Assembly: GCA_039621445.1 (NCBI GenBank)
Contig: CP154956.1
Coordinates: 58,535,155 to 58,599,154, forward strand
Reading direction: 5' to 3'
Length of the DNA: 64,000 nt
Source: Euglena gracilis
Taxonomy: Eukaryota; Euglenida; Euglenophyceae; Euglenales
Position 1 is the stretch's first letter, and each line of letters starts with the position of its first letter. The translations under genes were made by a program, and so were the position numbers. A model generated the notes under the pieces. That model was not told the DNA's origin, made no database searches, and saw nothing but the letters and a program-made list of their open reading frames with translations. Positions 54,687-64,000 of this stretch are shown here, piece by piece.

Positions 54687-55900
54687 ATGGCAGAAGTGCT
54701 GGTGCAGTTTATCTCGGTGGCAGACCCTGGGGAGATACAATCACTGTACGATGGTATTTTCCTATCGAAGGGAGCTGCCGTTGCCCTTTTGGGAGCATCA
54801 AAAGAAAGTGCCATCAGCTTCGTGGCGAAGGCTCTTTGGGTACTCCCCCAATGGACTACGACACGGTGCGCGGTGGCGGTGGAACAACTGAGCGGAGAAG
54901 CGATGGTGACGGCCTCGACCAAACCCTACAACGAAGCATGGCTCTTCTCGCTGGCCCTCGCGTGCGAAGTCGAGATGGGATCGTCGTTTGAGCTGTCAGA
55001 CAAGCAGGTCTCGCCGGCCTTCAAGCTCTGTAAGGCCTGGCGCCCAGCGGGGGTGGAGAATCCCGCCGAAGCTGGAGAACCTGGAGGTGCTGAGATGACG
55101 TTGGACGCGGCCGGTCGCGCGGCCGGACGGACGAACGAGGACGAGGCGGAAGAAGAGGAAGAGGAACCCCTGGAGTGGGAAGAGGCCCGCCAGAGCCTGC
55201 CGGCGGACCTGGAGAAGGTCTTGCTCCGCCAACAGGCGGGCTCCTTGAATTTGGACATCCGTTCCCTCTTCGAAGGGCTGCCCAAATTCGAGAGGCTCAA
55301 GGAGCGACCAGAAGTGAACAACCACAGACAAGATGCAGGCTCCAAGGTGGACAAGCTGCTACGGAGCAGCCAACAAAGAATTTTGAATTTGCTTAGAATG
55401 TATGCGTTGATTCATGAAGAGGTACAAGCTGACAAGGTGGTGCTGAGCCAGCAGTTCTTCTACTTGTCATTGGAACTGGACAGGTGGTTGGTGGAAGAAC
55501 GCAAGAAGGCAGAAGGAGCAGAAGCTGTTCAGTACCGAGGATCTGAAGATTCAACAAGAGGTAGAGAAGATCAACAGGGCCAAAGGTGGCTTCTTCCACC
55601 CTGAAATTTTTTCCAATGCTTCCCCCTCCACCACTGGCCATTCCCAGCAGGGAATGTGATGTATTTTACTTTCCCCAGGCGGAGGATTCAAGTTCAAGAA
55701 GTATGGAAAAGGAAAAGGAGGATGGCCAAGCTTTGGAGATGGACATGGAAAAGGAGGCTGGAAGAAAGGAGGAAAAGGCAAAGGCAGAGGTAAGCCCTGC
55801 CCAGCTGCCTCAGCAGCCTCAGGGAAGGGGAAATCCCCAGAACCCCACCTGCTCAGCACCCACAGTGGGCTGCAGCAGGACCCAAATGGCCGGACCCACA
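54687..55900 (+). pseudogene. Gag-like protein of a DIRS-type retroelement
   Basis: The frame from ATG 54687 (MAEVLVQFISVADPGEIQS) runs to about 55545 with an acidic stretch (NEDEAEEEEEEPLEWEEARQ) and long helices (QQRILNLLRMYALIHEEVQA). A frameshift leads to RAKGGFFHPEIFSNA, and after another break a Gly/Lys-rich tail follows (GGGFKFKKYGKGKGGWPSFG), as expected for nucleic-acid binding. This matches the gag of DIRS-like elements in layout. The frameshifts make it non-functional. Confidence 0.6.
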
Positions 55901-55949
55901 GTGGCCTGGCCAACAGCACAGGCCCAAGGGATCCCAGGTCTGTGCACAC

Positions 55950-57578
55950 ACAGCAGTCATGCACAACCCCCCATCATTCCAGTGGAGGACAGGGTGCATC
56001 TGGCAGAAGTAGCCTGGGGGGACACACCCCTACCCCAGAGATCCAGAGATCTCTGCCTACCCTGGTGGGAAAAACATGCCAGCCCACACCATGTCAAGTT
56101 GATCAGGGAGGGGATCACCCCCCAGTGGCATCACCCACCCACCCTGTCTGTGACAGGCAGACAGATTTCAAATTTGGAGCAGGCTCAAAAGATTTTGGAA
56201 GATTATCAAAAATCTGGGGCTGTAAAAAAGGTGGAATCAGATGGCACAGCCCATCTGCTTCCTTGGTTCCTCATTTCAAAAGAGGAACCCTCAGGGGAAA
56301 CAAAATGGAGGTTTATTTTAGGTTGCATGGAAATAAATGCATTCTTCCAGGTAAAAAAGTTTACCCTGGATCACATGCAAGGCATCTACCCCCTTCTCCA
56401 AAAGGGTCACTGGGGAGCAAAAATCGATTTAAAAGATGCCTATTTTCATGTTCCCCTGCACGAAACCTTAAAGCCTTATCTAAGGCACAGGGTGGGGGAC
56501 CAGGTCTGGGAGTTTCAGGCAGCCCCCTTTGGGCTAAACATCATGCCCCAGGTTTTTCAGGGCCTCATGGGTGCATTCGAAAAAAGATGGTATCAAAGGG
56601 GAATTCAGGTGTATGTCTATCTAGACGACATCCTCATTACAGCCCCCAGCCCAGCCACCTTAACAAAACATCTCAGCCTGGTGGTGGAGGATTTAATGGC
56701 CAGTGGGTTCAAAATTAATCACAAGAAAAGTCTGCTGCAGCCAAACCAGTTGGTTCTCCATTTGGGGTTTCTCATCAACTTTCAGGAAGGAAAGTTGCAA
56801 CTCTCCCCTCAAAAGACAAAAGGGGTCAGAAAAGAACTAAGAAGGTTCATTACAAAAAACATCATGTCAAAAAGGCAGGTGGCTGCCATTTTAGGAAAAA
56901 TCAGGGCAAATCTGCTGGCCCTGCCCTTTTTAAGGGCCTTCACCACAATGCTCTCAAATTTTCTGGTAGAGTATTCCCAGGACCTTTGGGGGTCATCTCA
57001 CCCCATCTTCCAGGACATAAAAGAGTAACTGAAAAATGTAAAATATTTACTGGGAAATTGGTCAGGAAGACCATTTGTGCAAAAACACACAAAACTCTTG
57101 CACTCAGACAGCAGCACTCTGGGCTGGGGGGGGGGCTGGACCCCACATCAGGCCAGTTCATCCAGCAGTACTGGAGGGAAAAACAACCCCTCCACATAAA
57201 TGTAAAAGAACTCCTGGCTGCCACAAACACAGTCAGATCCCTGGCAAAAGCAAACGACAGAGTTTGTCTGTGTGTATACAATCAGGTAATCTTTTATTAC
57301 TTAAGCAAAGGGGGGGGGGGAAGAAAAAACCCCTTCAACAAAATTTTGCAGCCATTCTTCCACTGGCTGATCAAAAACAATGTCACCCTGGAGGTAAAAT
57401 GGGTTCCATCCAGCCAATGCCTGGCAGACCCCCTCAGCAGGTGGGGACAAGACAGGGGGGATTACTCCCTGGACAAAATATTATTTCAGCATGTGGTAAA
57501 AAATTTTCAGCCCTTCATCACCCTCCAGACAGACCTTTTTGCCTCCCCAGGAAACAAAAAGCTAGCAGATTTTGTGTC
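55950..57578 (+). pseudogene. DIRS-like reverse transcriptase and RNase H
   Basis: RT blocks are KIDLKDAYFHVPLHETLKP, the active site YLDDILI (YLDD at 56619-56630) and HLGFLINFQEGKLQLSPQKT. A frame change near 57000 and another at a G-run near 57125 lead through RNase H: HSDSSTLGWG with the first Asp, then HINVKELLAATNT with the Glu, then VPSSQCLADPLSRWG. The closing TDLFASPGNKKLADFVSKW is diagnostic of the DIRS group. The element stops there; the expected methyltransferase-like segment and tyrosine recombinase are absent because the second duplicate begins at 57579. Confidence 0.85.
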
Positions 57579-57756
57579 CAAATGGCTCGGGACGCGGGTA
57601 TTCAACCCCCATTGTATGCAAATTGAAGGATCGATTCTCGGGTCACGGGGGGGTCACGGGGGGGGTCACGGGGGTAGCACCCCCATAGATTTATCCTAAC
57701 AAAATTCTCTTTCAAAAAAATTCCATTCAAGCTCTCACTGGTTTTTTTTTGGCCAG

Positions 57757-58080
57757 AAATGGGAGTCAGAGAGAACTGCTTGAACTGGGTTGTTGGGTGG
57801 ACCCCTCCTCCTCTTGCTCAGATTCGGAGACGTTTAAATAAAGAGAAGCCATGTACTTCCACTTCGTGACTTTGCGAGAGAAAGAAAATCCAAAGAAATG
57901 CTGTTTTTGACAGTCTTTGAAGGGCAGTCTCTAACAAACTCAAAATGGGAACATGGCTCTTTGGGATACAGCATGGTCAGAATTTCTAGGTGAGAGGATG
58001 GGCTGAACGCCAAGGGCTCAAAAAAAATTGACAAAATTGGGGAAAAGAACAGGAGATATCATTGGGGGGTCTTGTTTGGG
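57757..58080 (-). repeat. Dispersed element X, copy in duplication 2
   Basis: Duplicate of 51480-51790. Confidence 0.7.
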
Positions 58081-58406
58081 CAAAGAATATTGACCCAGAT
58101 GGCATTTCATTTGTCCTGATCCTATTTTTCAGACTGTTTGCGCGTTGGCTGCTTTTTTAAAAGAGAGAATAAATAAAAGTTTTATGATGACCGAGTTCCA
58201 TCCAGTTCTGTAATTTCTTCTGATGGCTCGGGTGGATTTCTTTCCCCCCTTTAATGCCTCCCCCTGCCACCAAAATATTGAGAAGAAAGGGGTTGAAGGG
58301 AACAACATCGTTGCAAAAGCATTTCTGGACATGCTTTTGTTGCTGTGAAAGAGCTGAAAGGAAAAAAATTGAACCTGGCAGAACAGCTTTATATCCATGC
58401 TTGCAG

Positions 58407-58532
58407 GAAAGGCGGAAGGCACGCCTTGCACAGCTCACAGAGTTGATTGAAATGGAAAAGACGGCGATCACGATGCTTCGGGAGATGGAGGCCTCCAGCA
58501 AATCAGGCTTCAAAGAAACCCCAGGGCAATAG
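58407..58532 (+). pseudogene. Duplicated last exon of the dynamin-like gene
   Basis: Identical to exon 14 apart from one Thr-to-Ser codon, with its acceptor and stop preserved. No upstream dynamin exon accompanies it, so it is an orphan copy. It could serve as an alternative terminal exon by skipping; the protein ending would be almost the same. Confidence 0.85.
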
Positions 58533-59988
58533 CCCTGCCATTGCTTTGCCCACTCTAACCCAGGCCGACGCCCAGTGCATTCAGATTTTTTGAATTGATT
58601 TCTGACAGGGCACCCTTGAATATCGTTTCAATTAAAGGGTTTCCTGACGTGAAAGTGCATGTTGAGCTTTACGTTGAGCTGAGTTTTCGATTTAAGGTGG
58701 GCTGAGAGGTGGTTAACATTTCTCAAACTCTCTGTTGTGCTTTCAAGCCACCCCCCCCCCTCCGAATTGATGCACTGAATGTGTGGTGTTTTTTTCTAGC
58801 CGATCCGCTTATTTGTTTTCATTCTTATCGCCCTGTGAAGTCTCCTGCTCGTTACCCACTGCACAGATGCTTCCGCATTCGCCCTCCGTTTCATTTGAGC
58901 TTTATCCCTCCATTCGCTGAGGCCAGTTCATTTACAGAGTACCTTCAAAATTTTTCTGTTTTGGTCGATTTTTTGGGGGGTTTTCATAAGCCGGAGGGAC
59001 CTTGGAGGGGGTCCAGCAGCCAACCAACTCCTTTTCCAGCCAGCAGATCCCAGCCAGGCTGCTAACCCCCCTGGGGGGTCTCCTAAAATAAACTTTGGGC
59101 AACTGAGCTGAAATATCATTGCAGCAGCCCCCCCCCCCCCCGGAGTCTTTAAGAAAACCTTTGGGCTGTGTCGAATCCCTTCAGAGAAGTTGGCATCAGT
59201 GGCAACATCTGTTCTGTTGTCACAAGGAAACAGTTTGACCTTGATTTTTGAGAACTTTTCAATGTTTCTGACCATTTAATTCTTCTAAAGGAAACATAAG
59301 AAAGCACTCACATGATAGAGTTCGGCAGCATTTTTTGACTTACTCGGCCTTTTGCCTCGTCCGGTGGACCCCCCCCAGAACCAAAATAGCAAGGTCCCCC
59401 TCCTGTGCAACCAGGGGTTTCCAACACCCAATGTTTCCAACACCTAATACCCCCACAGCAGCCCACACAGCGCGAATAATTTCATGTGGGGTATTGTGGG
59501 GGGTGTGGGGGGAGTGTGGGGGTGGGGGTGGGGGTGGGGGATGTGTGGGGGGGGTACTGTGGGGTTCTGTGGGGGCTCCTCGGGGTTTTCTTTTGAAACT
59601 CAGTGCAGAAGCAAACCTTTTTTCTGCCAACAGGTTGGACTCATTGCTTCTGTCCTCACCTCTTCCGTCCTCAAGGTCTTCGGATTGCCACGTCGCAGGT
59701 TTTCTTGCTTCTTCCCACATTGTATCTCTCGCTATCCTCCGCTCTCCTCTGACCAATTTACCTTTTTGGGGGGGCTAGCTGCTCATCCGTGAACAAATTG
59801 CTGTTCAGTAATTGTCTTCTTTCTCATTTGAAAATTTTGATTGTACCCCGTCGAGTTTCGAGTGCAGAACAAAATTCCGTCCCCCTGTTTTATGGTCGGT
59901 TTCCTTCAGGCATACCGTCACCTTTCCTGGTTTGGTTAAGTATATTTTCTTCTCCTCTCAGCACATCAGAAAGAGGATGAAAGAAGAA

Positions 59989-60011
59989 GGAAGGAAGGAA
60001 GGAAGGAAGGA

Positions 60012-60043
<32 letters not shown>
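59989..60043 (+). repeat. GGAA then GAAA tetranucleotide array
   Basis: Same array as 53700-53757 in the first duplicate. Confidence 0.95.
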
Positions 60044-60855
60044 GAACACGAGGCCCAGAGTACCGACAGAATGAGTACCATCTCAAAGAGGGCATGCTTT
60101 TTGGAGTGAATGGAAAGCGGCGTTTTTTTGTGTGGCTTTATTTATTTATTTAAATTCAGTCTGATATTTTCTGTGAATTTTCTTGGTTAAATACTGCCAC
60201 GGAAATTTTATGGATCGTGTGAGGCGGTCTGGTGGGGTGTGCCCTACTTTGGGCTGAACTTGCAACCATTTGATGGGTTAAAATTCAGAACCCTCAGGGG
60301 ATTAAATTGGTGGGTGCTCATTTGTTTTATTCTATGTAATTTCCCAGAGAGAAGGATGCCGAAGAAGAAAACCGATGGGATATCTCGTCAGATGAGTTGG
60401 TAGACTGGCAATTGCATTTTTCTTGTCCAGAAATGAATTGGCAGAATGGCTGTTGTGTTTTTCATGGCAAAAAAAACAGCAGTTTCGTGACGCAGTCCAT
60501 CTACTTTGTTCTTGTGTTTCTCATCCCGGTGTTCGCTTCCTTAACTGCTCACCTGACCAAACCTTTCACGGATTCCTACAACCTTCCATCCCACACCACT
60601 GCATTTTTTTTAAAAAAAATGCCACAAGCTGCATTTAAGAGAGATGAATTTCATGTCTGCCCTCCGAAAAATGACGAGACAGGTTGCCCGAGGTCAGACT
60701 TCAGGAGTAGGCTCCCTGAGCTCTCACCTCCTTGGAGTTAGAGCGTCCCATCTTGGCTTTGTGCTTCGCAAGGGGGGTCCCTCCGTCCTATGTCTGTAGG
60801 CCTCCCTGGACTACTGGAGCCTTTAGCCCCTTGGACACCTCGGGCTCCGCACTTC

Positions 60856-61168
60856 TGTGTACCAGGCGTATGCTTCTGTCCCCTTCTGTTGAGGAAGTTA
60901 GGATGGAAGCAGATCCTATTAGGATCTCCTAATGGGTGCCCCTTCTCTCTCCACAGGTGGTATTCTTCTTTATACCTTTTCCTTCCTTTCCATCGGACCG
61001 GACTTGGTTATCCAGTCCGTCCTCCCTGCATTGCCCTGTGCTTTGCTTCTTGGGAAGTGGGAAAAGGGATTTTCTGTTACTCTGATTTTCAGTTCCCAAG
61101 TAGGTGCGCCAAGGCGAAAGCGAAGGCTTTTGGGAATTGGGAAAGGGTAATTGGGAATCAGACGTACA
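60856..61168 (+). repeat. 5' long terminal repeat
   Basis: Begins TGTGTACC and ends GACGTACA, giving the standard TG...CA ends with short inverted TGTxTAC/GTACA. Two bases separate it from the primer-binding site. Confidence 0.8.
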
Positions 61169-61170
61169 CT

Positions 61171-61192
61171 TGGTAGCAGATTGGTTCGATCC
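61171..61192 (+). promoter_or_regulatory. Primer-binding site for initiator Met tRNA
   Basis: TGGTAGCAGATTGGTTCGAT matches the complement of the 3' end of eukaryotic initiator methionine tRNA (TGGTAGCAGA, then a gap, then a GGTTTCGATCC-like stretch). This is the commonest primer in Ty3/gypsy elements. Confidence 0.8.
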
Positions 61193-61384
61193 TACGCTGA
61201 CTGGCAGCGGAGAGCCCCTGCACCGTTATTATACGGTCGCAGCGTCAGCTCCCGGCTTCTAGCCAACGTCTAAGCAGACGAGCAGGCTCCGGAAGGCTCT
61301 GTACGGTATTACCCGTTACAGTCCCTCTGGTGCCAGCACAACTGCTTAGTTTTGTGGGTTTTTGCTGTTTTTGTCATCAGAAAG
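61193..61384 (+). promoter_or_regulatory. Retrotransposon leader
   Basis: Untranslated stretch between primer site and gag. It has several short inverted pairs, for example ACGGTATTACCCGT, but no assigned function. Confidence 0.5.
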
Positions 61385-64000
61385 ATGCAAAGCACAGGCC
61401 CCAACCATCAATTCAACTATGCCTTATTACAGGCATCATTGCAAGACATTGACCAAGAAACAGGGGATTGGAAGCTTTTATGTGAAAGTGCTTCCAGTTC
61501 CCACGCCGACGAGGCACAATTGGTTCAATTGTCAAGATTGCAACATTTGTCATCATTGACAGTGGTCGGCGATGAGCCCTCCACATCATTGGCTTCAGAG
61601 GCTAATGCGGCCTCTTCCGCACTCACCTTGCCACAACGGGGGTATTCGCCTCTGTCTGCGGCAATGGTGCAGCTGCGCACACCGGAGAGACCCGTGGTGA
61701 TTCCGCCACCGGGCTTCTCTGGTGACGGTGGGCTGGAAACCCCGTGTTTTTTTTTAACCACCACCCGTTCTTCCACCGGCAAGCCCTTACAGAGCTTTGC
61801 CACCACCACCCGATCTTGGGTGCTATCCCGCACTACCTTGGCAACCGGAGACTCGCCTAGTGGTACCGGAATTCTCCGGTACGTCGCAACCCATGGATGG
61901 CTATGGGAAGGGCACTGGTGAGCTCCTTACCGCTGAGGATGTGCAGGATATCGTTGCTCGGCTTCCAGGGGATCACCCCCTTGTGAGGCAGTTCAACCAT
62001 GTGCAACACTGCGTTGCAGATTGTGCAACCGCACTGAACAAAGTGCTCCAGTTTGATGAGGACAACCAAAAACATGTCTTCACCAAGCTGGAATACTGCT
62101 GGAATTACTTGCAGGAAGTTGGCAAATATTGCCAGAGGAATTTCGAAAGTGCGGGTATTGACCTTGCAAACTTTCGGGAAACCTTTGACAAAATGTGCCA
62201 ACAACTCCCGCAAAACTTCCGGCAAATTAGTGAATGCATGCATGAAGCGGAAACGCGGAATGACTCCAAGTTTCTGCACTTGCATGACTCACTACACCAG
62301 TTATCGGGACAAATGGAGTCCTGTTCATCCGCGTTGTTGCATTTGCAACAACAGTTGCATGCACGAGATTCCTCGTCTGCAACATCCAGTACTGGTGGAT
62401 TTGTGTCTATGGACCATTTCACCACATTGTCCGCAACTTTCCATGAATCGCAACACCGCATTATGCAGTTGTGCGATGAAACGGAAAAGTTTCGGCAATT
62501 CCAGTCACAAGCCAACGAGACTTTTGCTCCCCACACGTATGTGCGGCAGTTGGAGGAGCGAATTTCCCGTTTGGAGCAGAAAACCTGCTATTGTGACGCA
62601 AATCGCGTTGGATTATCCAATCTGAGCGCGAAAGTAGCGGAAGTAGCACAATGGCAGGATTCCCTGCAGTTGCAGTTGCAATCCGACATTGGCGGGATTA
62701 ACTCGGCCATTGCGGGTTTGCAACAAAGCTATTCCGCACTTTCCCACCGAGTTCCGGACATTAGCGGTATTCAGACTGCTATTGGGGAACTCCAGACCCG
62801 GTATGCATCGGTGTCTACCAAAGTAACGGAAATGCAGTCTCTACCTTTAGGTTCTAGGACCCTGATTACCGAGAACCCTGATTTCAAGGCATTTTATGAC
62901 AAAATGCTCACTAACAATCAGGAAACCTTGCAAGATTTCTGCAACAGCCTATTACGGCTTGAGGAATCGGTGAATCGGAATGCCCGATCCACGCAAAGTG
63001 AGATTACCAGGTTGGATGAGCGAATTTCCGCGTTTTTGGATAACCCACAACCCGGAAATTTGCACGTGGGTACCACAACCGCGTTGTCGGATAACCCTGC
63101 ACCGGTTGCACCCACCACCACACCAACCAAGGTAACATCACCTTTGCAGATTCTGTCAAATGCTGTAAAAGCATTAATGGGACAACTCCAATTATTGGAA
63201 AAGTCTCACGGGAAACTTGTCCAAGATGTTACCGGAATTTCCGACAGGATTCCGCACTTGGATGACTTTTCCCGTTACCGCAAGCGTATTCGCGCTTTGG
63301 AGGATGAAGTTGACCGTATTTGCGGCCAACTCCAACTCGTTGAGCATTTGGAGCAAAGTGTGCATGACTTGTCTGTGGGTTTGGATAATGTGTCCAACCA
63401 ACAGCGGGTTTCACACCGCAATTCGGCAGTATGCATTGCCGAAGATGCGCCAAATGTTCCAGAGTCGCGTTTCCATAACCCGGCTCTGGGTGCACATGCA
63501 CCACCACCACCCGTGTCCCGAGTGTCACAATCCGCGATTCCGCGAACTGTGCCACCATTGGCCTTGTCCACAACCCAAACCCAGTTTTCGGATGAATTTC
63601 CCATTACGGGAACCGAATTTTCGGAAAACACGGCGATTACGCCAAGTCTCCACCAAGAAATCCATCATTCCATGCTTGTGCGTGGAATGAGCCAAACCCG
63701 TACACCGGGAGTGGGTCACATGTTGCATGCGCGACATACCCCCACACCGGAGAGTCCCCGTATTACGGGTGACCAACAGGGTTTGCGACCGGATTTCCGA
63801 TACCAGGATTCACGTTCACCATAAATTTCGCGATTCCGAAAAGAATCCGGAAAGGATACGCTTGGTGCTCGAGCGTACCCAGGCCCAAAACCGCGGAATA
63901 CCACCGAGGGTCATTGGGTTTCTCAGAAAGACTTCAAGGGCACCATCACAATCGCGAATAAGGTGAAACCCCAATGGGACGGTGATCCAACCACACGGAG
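61385..64000 (+). pseudogene. Long coiled-coil gag, broken and partial
   Basis: ATG 61385 opens MQSTGPNHQFNYALLQASLQ and continues in one frame to a T-run at 61746-61755, where the frame changes. From there about 690 codons run to a TAA at 63822, and the same frame then stays open to the window end, finishing in KVKPQWDGDPTTR, the usual first block of a Ty3 capsid domain. The middle is heptad-rich (QSYSALSHRVPDISGIQTAI, LDERISAFLD, SRYRKRIRALEDEVDRICGQ), so long coiled coils are likely. The N-terminal extension before the capsid is more than 800 residues, far longer than in common Ty3 gags. One frameshift and one stop indicate a dead or misassembled copy. Confidence 0.7.

Larger units (their letters stand above)
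57579..60855 (+). repeat. 3.27-kb direct duplication, copy 2
   Basis: Second copy of 51302-54566. It starts within the DIRS RNase H codons for VSKW, where both sides share CAAATGGC, and ends where an LTR is inserted at 60856. Confidence 0.95.
60856..64000 (+). mobile_element. LTR retrotransposon, 5' part (runs out of the window)
   Basis: A 313-bp LTR, a primer-binding site and a long gag are present. The insertion point is exact: the second duplicate matches the first up to CACTTC and is then replaced by TGTGTACC. The element is probably of the Ty3/gypsy type, judged from the gag start KVKPQWDGDPTTR at the window end; pol lies outside. Confidence 0.8.

Noticed and set aside
57834-58513. Minus-strand frames of 66-118 codons in the 3.27-kb duplicates
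   Set aside because: They are opposite the conserved last exon or are element X upstream sequence, and the two copies differ by frame-changing indels.

Overview
This window is nuclear DNA from a eukaryote, most likely a unicellular one with a repeat-rich genome. The evidence is a multi-exon gene with GT-AG introns in matching phase, Ty3/gypsy and DIRS-like retroelements, long microsatellites and a 660-bp satellite array. The standard genetic code fits the gene. Nothing seen fixes the species; an algal or alveolate-type protist is a guess only. No bacterial operons, rRNA, tRNA or CRISPR were seen.

Layout. 1-13.7 kb: graveyard of mobile elements, mainly a decayed Ty3/gypsy chromovirus on the minus strand (RT, RNase H, integrase, chromodomain), cut up by nested insertions, with proline-rich gag-like ORFs beyond its 3' end and a TTF-type zinc finger remnant at its 5' side. 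13.8-17.7 kb: microsatellites, C-run elements, a cluster of palindromes and an unassigned minus-strand coding remnant. 17.8-52.25 kb: one dynamin-family GTPase gene on the plus strand, 14 recognised exons (about 650 codons) spread over 34.5 kb. Its introns hold most of the repeats, including a 16.4-kb intron filled by 22.8 copies of a 660-bp satellite followed by a long CA array. 51.3-60.9 kb: a 3.27-kb direct duplication that contains the last dynamin exon and flanks a DIRS-like gag/RT/RNase H remnant. 60.86-64 kb: the 5' end of a younger LTR retrotransposon (LTR, initiator-Met primer site, very long coiled-coil gag) inserted into the second duplicate and running out of the window.

The most unusual signal is a set of about 15 small elements whose ends are runs of C (left) and G (right), each run bracketing a short A/T-rich word that recurs in both orientations inside the same element. 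Each element has its own word, so they share a design rather than a sequence. Several sit between TA dinucleotides and two interrupt retroelement reading frames, which shows that they move or have moved. A 2.26-kb relative with 10-bp inverted ends and a 3-bp target duplication interrupts the gypsy RT, and a 716-bp one carries its own decayed ORF.
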